Below, piece by piece: positions 43,774-52,055 of a DNA stretch of 64,000 nt (position 1 is its first letter; each line of letters opens with the position of its first letter). The notes under the pieces were generated by a model. It made no database searches. It was not told where the DNA came from and was given only the letters and a program-made list of their open reading frames with translations. The stretch covers positions 310,001 to 374,000 of the forward strand of contig JACKID010000002.1 of the NCBI GenBank assembly GCA_020638675.1. The letters run 5' to 3'. The position numbers and the translations under genes were made by a program. The stretch is from Planctomycetota bacterium. Lineage in GTDB: Bacteria; Planctomycetota; UBA8742; UBA2392.

Positions 43774-44400
43774 GTCATGGCGGTTCGAATGCCCAACAAC
43801 ATCCAAGTTCGGCAGGGCTCGAATCTCCCCCATTGGACCAGCGAAGGCGCGACATACTTCGTCACGTTCCGTCTGGCAGACTCATTGCCAAAGAGCGCGA
43901 TTCAGAAACTGCGGGCTGAGGCCGCCCTCCTCGACAACAAGCTCGCAATGTCACCCGACGACATCACGCCTGAAGAACTCATCAGGCGTGCCAAGCTCAA
44001 ATCAGACGCCTACCTGAAGCTGTTGGACGCGGGCTTTGGAGCATGCGTCTTGCGACGCGACGACGTCGCAAAGGTCGTTTCCGACGCACTCAATCACTTC
44101 GACGGTCGCAGATACGAACTGTTCGCCTGGTGCGTAATGCCGAACCATGTGCATGTAGTCTTTCGGCCGATTGCGGACTTCGAGCTACCGGGAATCTTGC
44201 ACAGCTGGAAGTCCTTCACGGCAAAGCAGGCCAATAGGCTGCTGGGACGAACAGGGGCCTTCTGGCAATCAGAATCGTACGACCACCTGGTCCGGGACGA
44301 GCATGACTTCGCCCACGCGGTGAGCTACACACTCGAGAACCCGGCGGCTGCAGGCCTTCGTGACTGGAAATGGGTGGGCGCAAAGGAAGGATTGGGGTAG
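43768..44400 (+). CDS. REP-associated tyrosine transposase (RAYT, Y1_Tnp)
   Basis: The 210-residue protein has the RAYT layout: GATYFVTFRLADSLP near the N-terminus, the HUH motif in VMPNHVHVV, WKSFTAKQANRLLGRTGAFWQSESYDHLVRD with the Tyr nucleophile region, and a Y-T-L-E-N-P ending. The best start is uncertain: ATG codons at 43768, 43777 and 43789 all lack a clear ribosome site, and the first lies within the upstream REP. RAYT proteins nick and move REP hairpins. It is flanked by two inverted REPs, which are its probable substrates. Lies between the suf operon and an unrelated gene. Confidence 0.9.
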   Translation: MAVMAVRMPNNIQVRQGSNLPHWTSEGATYFVTFRLADSLPKSAIQKLRAEAALLDNKLAMSPDDITPEELIRRAKLKSDAYLKLLDAGFGACVLRRDDVAKVVSDALNHFDGRRYELFAWCVMPNHVHVVFRPIADFELPGILHSWKSFTAKQANRLLGRTGAFWQSESYDHLVRDEHDFAHAVSYTLENPAAAGLRDWKWVGAKEGLG

Positions 44401-44404
44401 CTCG

Positions 44405-44433
44405 GGCCATGGCCGGGACGGCCATGCCACTTC
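44405..44433 (-). repeat. Inverted REP hairpin downstream of the RAYT gene
   Basis: GGCCATGGCC and GGCCATGCC pair around a GGGAC loop, ending ACTTC. Read on the minus strand it starts GAAGTGGCATGGCCGTCCCG, matching the upstream REP except at two positions that are also changed in the paired arm. Confidence 0.7.
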
Positions 44434-44725
44434 AGACGATCTGCCAGGCCAGCTCGGGGGCTTTGCGGCGTGTGATGGCTTCGGCCACGGCGCTGCGCAG
44501 ACGCCCGGTGTTTTCGTGCAAGGCCGTGAGCAGGGCCAGCGGGTCGCCGTCGGCGTGCACGCTCACCAGCAGGTGCCCCGCATCCGGCGCGGGCTGGACG
44601 TCCTCGACATAGGCCGTAAGCAACGCATCGTCGCCCGTCTCGGACAACGCAAACGACAGCGCCTTCTGCACCTGTCGGCACAGTTGCAGTGTCTTGCGGT
44701 CCGCAGTTTTGCCGTCTCTTGCCAT
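44432..44725 (-). CDS. RbfA-like ribosome-binding factor (short)
   Basis: The 97-residue product resembles RbfA: a short N-terminal helix, the strands LTAYVEDVQPAPDAGHLLVSVHAD, and the closing helix RLRSAVAEAITRRKAPELAWQIV, matching the IRxxLAxxLxxRxxPxLxF pattern. It is shorter than typical RbfA (about 115-130). RbfA acts in 16S rRNA and 30S maturation. Identification is by pattern only. It is divergent from the next gene. Confidence 0.6.
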   Translation of the reverse strand: MARDGKTADRKTLQLCRQVQKALSFALSETGDDALLTAYVEDVQPAPDAGHLLVSVHADGDPLALLTALHENTGRLRSAVAEAITRRKAPELAWQIV

Positions 44726-44753
44726 CGCGCTATCATAACGTCCGGAGGTTTCG

Positions 44754-45005
44754 ATGCGTCATGCCCGTGAAGACGCCCTGAACGAGCTTGAGCCGCTGAT
44801 CGAACGCCTGCGCAAGCTGCCCGGTCTGCGCGAGCGCAAACGCGGCGCCTTCTACCGCGGCGGCAGCGGGTTCCTGCACTTTCACGAAGACCCGGCCGGG
44901 CTGTTCGCCGACCTGAAGGTGAACGGCGAATGGACCCGAATGCCCGTGGACACAAACGCACAACGCAACGCGCTGGTGCGCGCCGCCCGCAATTCTCTGA
45001 CGTGA
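44754..45005 (+). CDS. Small conserved-type hypothetical protein
   Basis: An 83-residue protein with an N-terminal helix (NELEPLIERLRKLPGLRERK) and a strand-rich segment GAFYRGGSGFLHFHEDPAGLFADL. It is divergent from the RbfA-like gene by 28 bp. The layout looks like a real small protein, but I cannot name the family. Confidence 0.55.
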   Translation: MRHAREDALNELEPLIERLRKLPGLRERKRGAFYRGGSGFLHFHEDPAGLFADLKVNGEWTRMPVDTNAQRNALVRAARNSLT

Positions 45006-45048
45006 TCTGCCTACGGTTGGTGCCGGGATTCGCGTATAAACTTTCGCG

Positions 45049-46458
45049 ATGCGACGCCGCACGACCGAAACGCTCACCCCAACTGCGGAAACGGAATACC
45101 TCTTCCGCCATGCCGCCGCGCGCGACGCGGCCTACCAGTTGCTGCCGCTGAGCCAGCGGGCACGCCTGCACGCGCTCGCACTCGACATCCTGGAAGAGTC
45201 GACGTCATTCGCCAGCCTTGACGCCGTGTATGCGCTCGCCGAGCACGCGCGCCTGGCGCAGACCGGCGTAACGATCCCCGGCAGCGAGCTGCGTTATCGC
45301 GAGCTGCGCTATCTTCGACTCTCTGCCTTCAATGCCGCCTCCAAGTACGAGAACGACGAATCCACCCGCCTGTGGGAACGCATCGCCGATCACCCGGCCG
45401 CCTCCGACACGGAGCGCGCCGAGGCACTGGCGGAGGCGGGCGTGCTGCACTGGATGCTCGGACGTCGCGAGCCCGCGCTGCGCTGCTTCACCCGTGCCAT
45501 CGACATCAAGGGGGCGCGCAGTGACCGGGTAGCGTACTGCCTGATTGAGCGCGGCACGCTCTTCCGCGACGTGCGCGAGTACGAGGCAGCCCGGCGTGAC
45601 CTCGGCGACGCGCTCGAACTCGCCCGCAAGGCCGGTGACAAACACCTGCAGCTGCGCGCACTCGGCAACCTCTGCACCGTCGAAGACGAAAACATGACGC
45701 AGGGCGGCGCGCGCGAGCTGTATGCCCCCGTGCAGAAGCTGGCACGCGAGATTGGAGACTCACGCGCCATTGGTGTAGCCGAAGGCCAGATCGGGCTCGC
45801 GTGCAGCCGCGGCGGCGACTTTGCCGACGCCGAGAAGCACCTCACGGAGTCCATCCGCCTGCTGCGCGACGCCGGCGACAAACTCAACGAATGCGAGATG
45901 GTCTCCGCGCTCGGCGCGCTCTACCGCGACCGTACCGATGGCGACCGGCGGCTGAACCTGATGCGCGCGCTTCAGTACTTCCGCGAGGCGCTCGAGCTGA
46001 AGGACCAGCTCGGCTTCCTGTTCCAGCGCTCCAGCGCGCTCTCCGGGCTGGCTTCGGCGCACCGGCTGTCCGGCTTGCTCGACGAAGCGGAACGCCACGC
46101 GCGCGAGGCGCTGCGCGTGGCGATCGAAGTCGGCGACCCGGAGGCGGTCGGCGCAGCCTACCTCGAACTGGGCGAAACTCTTGAGGCCATGGGCGACCAC
46201 AGCATGGCCGAGCGCACCCTCAGCTACGGCATCGTCGCGATTGAGGACAGCGGCGCCGACAGGATAAAGATCGATCTGCTGGCGGCCCTGGCCCGCCTGC
46301 TTGCGGCGCAGGGCGACTGGGAAGTCGCGCAGGAGCACGCCCACAGCGCCGACGAGCTGGCGGCCGGCACCAGGGACACCCGCACCCGTACCCGCACCAA
46401 GGCACTGCTGCGGGCCATCCGGAAACGGGACCCGAAGCCCGAAAACACCCCCTCCTGA
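45049..46458 (+). CDS. TPR repeat protein
   Basis: The 469-residue protein begins with EYLFRHAAARDAAYQLLPLSQRARLH, the segment that follows the AAA/ATPase domain in many adenylate-cyclase or kinase-linked TPR regulators, and then has about eight tetratricopeptide-like repeats (ALRCFTRAIDIKGA, ARRDLGDALELARKAGDKH, AEKHLTESIRLLRDAGDK). The ATPase domain itself is missing, so it is either a stand-alone TPR scaffold or the remnant of a larger regulator. Ends before a terminator hairpin. Confidence 0.75.
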   Translation: MRRRTTETLTPTAETEYLFRHAAARDAAYQLLPLSQRARLHALALDILEESTSFASLDAVYALAEHARLAQTGVTIPGSELRYRELRYLRLSAFNAASKYENDESTRLWERIADHPAASDTERAEALAEAGVLHWMLGRREPALRCFTRAIDIKGARSDRVAYCLIERGTLFRDVREYEAARRDLGDALELARKAGDKHLQLRALGNLCTVEDENMTQGGARELYAPVQKLAREIGDSRAIGVAEGQIGLACSRGGDFADAEKHLTESIRLLRDAGDKLNECEMVSALGALYRDRTDGDRRLNLMRALQYFREALELKDQLGFLFQRSSALSGLASAHRLSGLLDEAERHAREALRVAIEVGDPEAVGAAYLELGETLEAMGDHSMAERTLSYGIVAIEDSGADRIKIDLLAALARLLAAQGDWEVAQEHAHSADELAAGTRDTRTRTRTKALLRAIRKRDPKPENTPS

Positions 46459-46483
46459 AATAGTCGAAAAGTTTTTTCACACC

Positions 46484-46518
46484 GGCCGGGAACGCCTTCA
46501 TGAACGGCATTCCCGGCC
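46484..46518 (+). terminator. Terminator hairpin after the TPR gene
   Basis: GGCCGGGAACGCC (46484-46496) and GGCATTCCCGGCC (46506-46518) pair with one mismatch, followed by GTTTGC. The gap 46519-46654 is otherwise without a visible gene and should hold the promoter of the next small gene. Confidence 0.6.
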
Positions 46519-46654
46519 GTTTGCGGCGCTCGCGAAAGCGTCGAAACGCCCGAAAAATGTCGCAATGGTGGGCTACCCTCTTCGCGGGCACGGTTGCCGG
46601 ACCAAACAACCGGGCAATGCAGACCGAACCGGCAAGCGCACCAAAGGAGGCCAC

Positions 46655-46882
46655 ATGCCAAAGCAGAACACCAAGTCCAAGTCAGAGACCGCGTTTCGCC
46701 TGCTGGACGAGATGCACGAGATGCTGAACGACATCGCCGCCAGCGCCACGATCCTGGGCGCCACGCCCTTCAACGGCGCTGGGCCATCCAAAGCGCTGGC
46801 CGTGAAACTTCACGAAGCCCTGCTTGAATTCGAGATCGGGCTGGCCGCCATCGGGCGACACAGCTTCGAAGTAAAGTCTTGA
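46655..46882 (+). CDS. Small hypothetical protein
   Basis: The ATG at 46655 has AAAGGAGG just upstream, a strong site. The 75-residue product is helical (FRLLDEMHEMLNDIAASATI, then VKLHEALLEFEIGLAAIGRH). Function unknown. The DEDDh exonuclease gene follows 31 bp later. Confidence 0.6.
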   Translation: MPKQNTKSKSETAFRLLDEMHEMLNDIAASATILGATPFNGAGPSKALAVKLHEALLEFEIGLAAIGRHSFEVKS

Positions 46883-46913
46883 CACGTCAATAGTCTGTTG
46901 TCATGCTGACCGC

Positions 46914-47465
46914 ATGAAGAAGCTATTTGATGAAATCATTGTGCTGGACCTCGAATGCACCTGCTGGGACGGCGCGCCGCCGCCAGGCCAGGGCCAGGAG
47001 ATCATTGAGATCGGGCTGTGCATGCTTCGACTCGACACGCTTGAGGAAGCGGAGTTCCGTTCCATCCTCGTTCGGCCGGAGAATTCGAGCGTAAGCGAGT
47101 TCTGCACCCAGCTGACCAGCCTGACGCAGGAGCAGGTTGACGGCGGCATCTCATTCCGGGAAGCCTGCCGGGTCCTGAAGAAGGAGTTCCTGAGCAAGGA
47201 ACGTACCTGGGCATCGTGGGGCGCGTTCGACCGACGTCAGTTCGAGCGCCAGTGCTCAGCGACCGGCTGCGGCTACCCCTTTGGGCCGACCCACCTGAAT
47301 GCGAAGAACCTGTTCACGCTGGCGCACGGGCTGAGGGATGAGTTGGGGATGGATGCAGCTTTGAGGCATCTTCGCCTCGAGCTGGTCGGACATCACCATC
47401 GCGGCGTCGACGACGCACGTAACATCGCCAAGATCCTGGCTGACACCCTTAGACGCGCCCGGTAG
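46914..47465 (+). CDS. DEDDh 3'-5' exonuclease (ERI-1/KapD-like)
   Basis: The 183-residue protein carries the four DEDDh motifs: VLDLECT (D-x-E), an Asp in SWGAFDRRQFERQC, and HHHRGVDDARNIAKIL with the general-base His and the last Asp. It matches ERI-1-type exonucleases that trim 3' ends of structured RNA. It converges with the next gene and overlaps it by 17 nt, unusual but common in compact genomes. Confidence 0.87.
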   Translation: MKKLFDEIIVLDLECTCWDGAPPPGQGQEIIEIGLCMLRLDTLEEAEFRSILVRPENSSVSEFCTQLTSLTQEQVDGGISFREACRVLKKEFLSKERTWASWGAFDRRQFERQCSATGCGYPFGPTHLNAKNLFTLAHGLRDELGMDAALRHLRLELVGHHHRGVDDARNIAKILADTLRRAR

Positions 47466-48507
47466 CAGCGTTCAGATTGCTTGCGATGTGCTTCTTGCGC
47501 AGCTTCCAGATGAAGCCGTCCACGATGTAGTGGTGGAAGTTTACGCCCTGGAACACCAGCAGGGTGATCGGCAGCGTGGTGATGACGACGTTTTCCAGCA
47601 CGCCCTGCACGCCGAGATAGAAGATGCCGGTGACGCCCATGCAGGTGATCACGTAAAGCAGCACGTTGCGCGGCTGGCTGATCGTGGAGAGCAACCGGTG
47701 CTTCTTGTCGACGCCGTCCTTGAACCGGTTCACGTTGAACAGCCACACCACCATCAGGTATTGGATGTTGTGCCACACGTTCAGCACCACCCAGCCGGTC
47801 GTGATGTCCTCAATCAGGCGATAGCCGACCAGGAACACCAGCACGTGACTCATGACGTAGGCCGTGTGCAGCAGGTTGCGCCGCCGGAACTCGCCCTGCA
47901 GCAGGTAGCGGATCAGCCAGAACACGAACAGCGAGACGAACACGCCGCCCAGCGTAATGCTGACCCACTGCGGAATCGGGATGTACTTGATGTCCGCGCC
48001 CAGGAACGTCTGCTGCCCGATGAACGAGCGGTGCGCGAGCCCCCACGCGGCAACGCCATAGATCACGCCCTTGTTCAGCCACGCCGAGCCCGTGCCCCCC
48101 GCGCGCCGGTAAAACATGCGCTCCACGCCGTAGCTCTGGCGCGTGTAGTGGAACCATTGCCAGTGGAAATAGACGATGACCACGCCCATCGCGCCCCAGG
48201 TGGCGTACAGCGCGTAGGTCCCGCCGACGACGATCACCGGCAGCACGAACACAAAGAACCAGTAGCGCTTCAGGCTCTCGACGTCGAACACGAGACGCGT
48301 GTAGGTCGCAATCACGTGGTGGAAGCCGAGCAGCCACATGTCCACGGCGATGATGTACGGGTACCAGTCAGGCCGAAGCAGGAGCGCAACGCCCGAGCCA
48401 ATCGCGATCAGCGCGGCGCCGATGATTAACGAAACATCGAAACGCGGGTTGCGAATCCACGCGACCGAGTAATTCGGCGTGTTCAGAGTCAGGGTTGCCC
48501 CGGCCAT
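47449..48507 (-). CDS. His-rich polytopic membrane protein
   Basis: The 352-residue protein has about eight hydrophobic segments and His motifs at conserved-looking places: LGFHHVIATYTRLVF, YFHWQWFHYTRQSYG, LNVWHNIQY and VNFHHYIVDGFIWKLR. These spaced His pairs recall membrane di-iron enzymes or Brp/Blh-type carotene oxygenases, but the spacing is not a textbook match. It could also be a heme- or metal-binding transporter. Function unknown. Confidence 0.6.
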   Translation of the reverse strand: MAGATLTLNTPNYSVAWIRNPRFDVSLIIGAALIAIGSGVALLLRPDWYPYIIAVDMWLLGFHHVIATYTRLVFDVESLKRYWFFVFVLPVIVVGGTYALYATWGAMGVVIVYFHWQWFHYTRQSYGVERMFYRRAGGTGSAWLNKGVIYGVAAWGLAHRSFIGQQTFLGADIKYIPIPQWVSITLGGVFVSLFVFWLIRYLLQGEFRRRNLLHTAYVMSHVLVFLVGYRLIEDITTGWVVLNVWHNIQYLMVVWLFNVNRFKDGVDKKHRLLSTISQPRNVLLYVITCMGVTGIFYLGVQGVLENVVITTLPITLLVFQGVNFHHYIVDGFIWKLRKKHIASNLNAATGRV

Positions 48508-48539
48508 GGCCTGATTCTACCGCGCAGGCAAGGGGCTAG

Positions 48540-49604
48540 CTAGCGAATCACGCTTATGCGGCCGGGGTGGTCGGCGACGACCTCGCCAATCACGGCGTGG
48601 GACAATGCGCCATGTTTCTTCAGGCTGGCGACCATGGCGTCGCACTTGTCCGCAGGCACGCTGATCACCATGCCACCGGAAGTCTGGGCGTCGCAGACCA
48701 GCAGTTGCTCTTCATCCGTCAAGCCTTCGGCGAAGTCGATGTGTTCTTTGAAATACAGCCAGTTCTTGCGAGTGCCGCCCGGGAAGCACTTCTGCGCCAG
48801 CAGGTCCATAGTCTCCGGCAGCACCGGCAGCGCGCTGAAGTTCAGCTTCATGCCGACCTTGCCCGCCTTGGCCGCCTGCACCAGGTGCCCACCGAGCCCG
48901 AACCCGGTGATGTCGGTCGCCGCGTTGGCGCCGACTTCTTCCACGGCCTCGCCGCCCGGGCGGTTCAGCGCCGCCATGCAGCGGATGGCGGGCTCGATCT
49001 GCGCTTCGGTGCGCAGCCCGCGCTTCACGGCCGTGGTCAAAACGCCGACGCCCAGCGGCTTGGTGAGCACCAGCTTGTCGCCGGGCCTGGCTGCGTTTGT
49101 TGCTGCGATCTTGTTCGGGTGGATGATGCCGGTGACGCACATGCCGTACTTGGGCTCGGCGTCATCAATGCTGTGCCCGCCGGTGACGAAGATGCCGGCC
49201 TCGCCGGCCTTGTCCGCGCCGCCCTTCAGGATCTGCGCCAGCACGTCGTGTCCCAGCGCCGCCAGCGGGAAGCCGACGATGTTCAGCGCGAACAGCGGCT
49301 TGGCGCCCATCGCGTAGATATCGGAGATCGCGTTGGCGGCGGCGATCTGGCCGAAGGTGTACGGGTCGTCAACGATCGGCGTAAAGAAGTCGAGCGTCTG
49401 CACGATCGCCTGCTCGTCGTTGACCTTGTAGACACAAGCGTCATCGGCCCACTCGTGCCCGACGAGCACGTTGGTATCCGTGATTTTGGGAAGTCCCTTC
49501 AGCACCTGCCCGAGGTCTGCAGCCGAAAGCTTGCAGCCTCAGCCGGCGCCATGGCTGAGCTGTGTCAGCCGGGGCTTCTCATCCTTCGCCTGTTCCGTAG
49601 CCAA
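48540..49604 (-). CDS. selD: Selenide, water dikinase with selenocysteine at the active site
   Basis: The gene reads through a TGA. A TTG at 49604 with GGAG 6 nt upstream starts a 354-residue protein in which the TGA at 49541-49539 is codon 22, within LTQLSHGAGUGCKLS, where SelD proteins have Cys or Sec. A hairpin after it (ACCT-CGGGC-AGGT, extended by GC pairs, about 22-40 nt downstream) fits a bacterial SECIS with G in the loop. The rest is the usual SelD body (TLDFFTPIVDDPYTFGQIAAANA, GGHSIDDAEPKYG, TDITGFGLGGHL). It makes selenophosphate for Sec-tRNA synthesis. A start downstream of the TGA would omit the catalytic segment. Confidence 0.93.
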
Positions 49605-49692
49605 TGAAGTCTCCAGTCAACGTGCAGCCAACATACAACACACGGCCACGGAAACCCATTCCGCGGCCGTGTGGTTCCAGATGAGACAAAGG

Positions 49693-50613
49693 CTATCCCG
49701 GGTCGGGTATCGGATCGGGGGGCTCCGGCGGGCCGTCGGGAGTCGGCGCCCCTTGCTCCTTGACCGGAAGCAGAATGCTCAACGCGGATTCCTTCTTTTC
49801 CTTGCGGGCGGCATTGACGGCAAGGCAGGCGCGATAGGCCAGATCAACCATCACCCAGGGGGATTCGACTTTGTCGTCCTGTTTGTTCACCTTCAGCGCC
49901 AGCTTGTCGACGCCGAGCTCCGACATGAACACCAGTCCCGTGATGGCCTGTTTGATCGCATCGCGCACCGCGTCACGCTTGGTCGCGTCCTGAGACTTCA
50001 GGTCTGCCGCCGAAATCTCTGAGTTGTTCACGCGCGAAAGGCTGCCCTCGGTTCCAACGGTGAAGCTGCCCGTCTGCTTCTCGGAGTCCCAATTGACGCG
50101 AACGATGAGGGTTTCCCGTCGCAGCGCGGGCGCACTGTTGAACCCGTCGTCGATGGGGAGATCAAAGTGCAGGTAGCCGGCATCGAGCTTGTCGAGGTCG
50201 GGCGCGGCGCCGCCCTTCAGGGGCTCCTTGAGTTGCTCATTGACCCCGAAGACCATCTGGTAGATTGCCTTGCCGGCCGCCGCGGTAACCAGGTCCAGGA
50301 CATCCGCGTAGTCGGTCATTGCGTCGATGTGGGCGACCAGCGGGTTCAGCGAAATGCCGCGCTCGTCCTTGCCCTTCCAGCCGCCGTCTTCATACGTGTA
50401 CGCGGCCAGTTTGCCGAGCAGATCGCGAAGCGCCTCTTTGTCGAGCGGCTTCTCCTGCCCCGGCTTCAGCACCGTCGTCTTTTCCTTGACGAGCTTCAGC
50501 TGAACCAGCGGCAACTCAGGCTTGTACGCCTCTTCGTCAGCCCTTGCGCTGGCCAACGTGACTGACAGCGCAACAACACTCAGCGCGATACGCGCCCAAA
50601 CGCTCCATCGCAT
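49693..50613 (-). CDS. Secreted hypothetical protein, paralogue of the N-terminal part of its toroid neighbour
   Basis: A 306-residue protein with signal peptide (1-25), then a domain like that of the 52056-54122 protein: PELPLVQLKLVKE matches PTVPLLELKPEG, LDAGYLHFDLPIDD matches LDAAYLRINLGM, and an acidic SAADLKSQDATKRDAVRDAI segment matches a similar one there. The C-terminus is Pro-rich (PEPPDPIPDPG). Part of a three-gene set of envelope proteins; function unknown. Confidence 0.6.
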   Translation of the reverse strand: MRWSVWARIALSVVALSVTLASARADEEAYKPELPLVQLKLVKEKTTVLKPGQEKPLDKEALRDLLGKLAAYTYEDGGWKGKDERGISLNPLVAHIDAMTDYADVLDLVTAAAGKAIYQMVFGVNEQLKEPLKGGAAPDLDKLDAGYLHFDLPIDDGFNSAPALRRETLIVRVNWDSEKQTGSFTVGTEGSLSRVNNSEISAADLKSQDATKRDAVRDAIKQAITGLVFMSELGVDKLALKVNKQDDKVESPWVMVDLAYRACLAVNAARKEKKESALSILLPVKEQGAPTPDGPPEPPDPIPDPG

Positions 50614-50704
50614 GCAGGCCCTCCGTCGAAGTTGGGTGGTAACCGGACCGATATCTTAGGCAACGGACTACAATGCGTCATCCCTCTAGGCGACGGGGTG
50701 CTGG

Positions 50705-51994
50705 CTATTCCTCACGCCATTCCGTTTCGAGGGCCAGGGCGGCGATCGCGGTGCTGTAGACTCGACCGCCGGCGGTGCCCCAGGCGCCTACCGGGTCCCA
50801 GCTTCCGTGCTCGTCGAGGGCTTCGGGCGTATCGAGCTTGGCATCCTTGTCCTGCTTGCAGAAGCCTCGCTGGTGGTCTTGGAGCACTTCGTCGAGCTGC
50901 TTCTTCCAGGCCTTCCACTCTTTGCCGCCGAGCGCGTACAAGGCGCTTGTGGCGTAGTACCAGTAGTAAAGGTCGATCTTGAAGCGGTCCCATTGCGGCA
51001 GTGCGTCCTTGGTGTTGAAGGATCCCGCGAGGGCCTTCAGGTCCTTGTCCTTGGGCTTGGCCTTTTCCATCGCGAGCAGGCACTTCACATGCATCGCGTC
51101 CATGGTGCCGTTGTGCTCAAACTCCTGGGCGCTGCGCAGGCGGGCATTGTTGCTGCCGGGGCTGTCGTAGCCGGTCTTCGGCACCTTGTTGACGGGCGTT
51201 GTGACGCGCTTGAGCCAAGCGGCCGCATCGTCGTATGACTGTTTCACGTCGGTCTCGATGCCCGCCAGCTTCGCCGCGTGAAGTGCCATCACCATCCATG
51301 TCGTGACGGACGTGTCGCTGATGCCGGGCTGCACGCCGTAACGCCAGCCGAGTCCGGGGTTCTGCGCCTTCAGGATGAACTCGACGGCCTTCTCGACGAT
51401 CGGCTTCAGCACCGCGTCCTGCGACAGCCCGTACGCCTCGGCCATGGCCATGGCGGCGATGGCGTGGTTGTAGACGAAATGGTCGTCGTCCTTCGGCCCG
51501 AAGCAGCCGTCGTTGTCCTGCACCTTGCGCAGCGACAGGATTCCCATGCGCAGCACGCGCTTGTAATCGCCGCTCTTGTGATTGTAGCCGTTGCCGGTGA
51601 ACGCCAGCATGGCGAGGCCGGTCAGCCCGATGTTGTTGGTGTCTTTCCAGCCGTTGTCACGATCTGCGCCCAGGTCGAACTCAATGTTGCCTGTCTTCTT
51701 GGCGCCATCGCGGGTTGAGGCCTCGGCGAACTCGTTGGCGATCCAGTCGCCGCCGCGGGACTGGTGATCCTCGAGCCACTTGAGCGCGGCCAGCACGCGG
51801 TCTTCACCTTTTCGCGTGGTTTTCTTGACGCGGTGCGCATAGCCCTTGGCGGGCTCTACAGGCTGCTCCGGCTCGGGATCGCCCTTTTCCACGGGAGGCT
51901 CGTCCGGCGGCACGGGCGGCGGCGGCTCTTGTGCGAACAGCGGCGTGCAGAACGCGAATAGCAAGCAGGCATGCAGGATCGAGCGCAGCATCAC
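50705..51994 (-). CDS. Secreted alpha/alpha-toroid protein (squalene-cyclase-like)
   Basis: The 429-residue protein has a signal peptide (1-21), a Pro-rich linker, and a terpene-cyclase-like toroid: AALKWLEDHQSRGGDWIANEF, NIGLTGLAMLAFTGNGYNH, QDNDGCFG, AQNPGLGWRYGV. These QW-type repeats bind hydrophobic or peptide ligands. The catalytic DxDD acid motif of squalene-hopene cyclases is not apparent, so catalysis is doubtful. Paralogous to the C-terminal part of the next gene. Confidence 0.75.
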   Translation of the reverse strand: MMLRSILHACLLFAFCTPLFAQEPPPPVPPDEPPVEKGDPEPEQPVEPAKGYAHRVKKTTRKGEDRVLAALKWLEDHQSRGGDWIANEFAEASTRDGAKKTGNIEFDLGADRDNGWKDTNNIGLTGLAMLAFTGNGYNHKSGDYKRVLRMGILSLRKVQDNDGCFGPKDDDHFVYNHAIAAMAMAEAYGLSQDAVLKPIVEKAVEFILKAQNPGLGWRYGVQPGISDTSVTTWMVMALHAAKLAGIETDVKQSYDDAAAWLKRVTTPVNKVPKTGYDSPGSNNARLRSAQEFEHNGTMDAMHVKCLLAMEKAKPKDKDLKALAGSFNTKDALPQWDRFKIDLYYWYYATSALYALGGKEWKAWKKQLDEVLQDHQRGFCKQDKDAKLDTPEALDEHGSWDPVGAWGTAGGRVYSTAIAALALETEWREE

Positions 51995-52055
51995 AATCTC
52001 CCGGTAGTGATCTGGCGTGGCAATGCCCGATTGTGTCTCGCGCCTGCGCCCGGCG

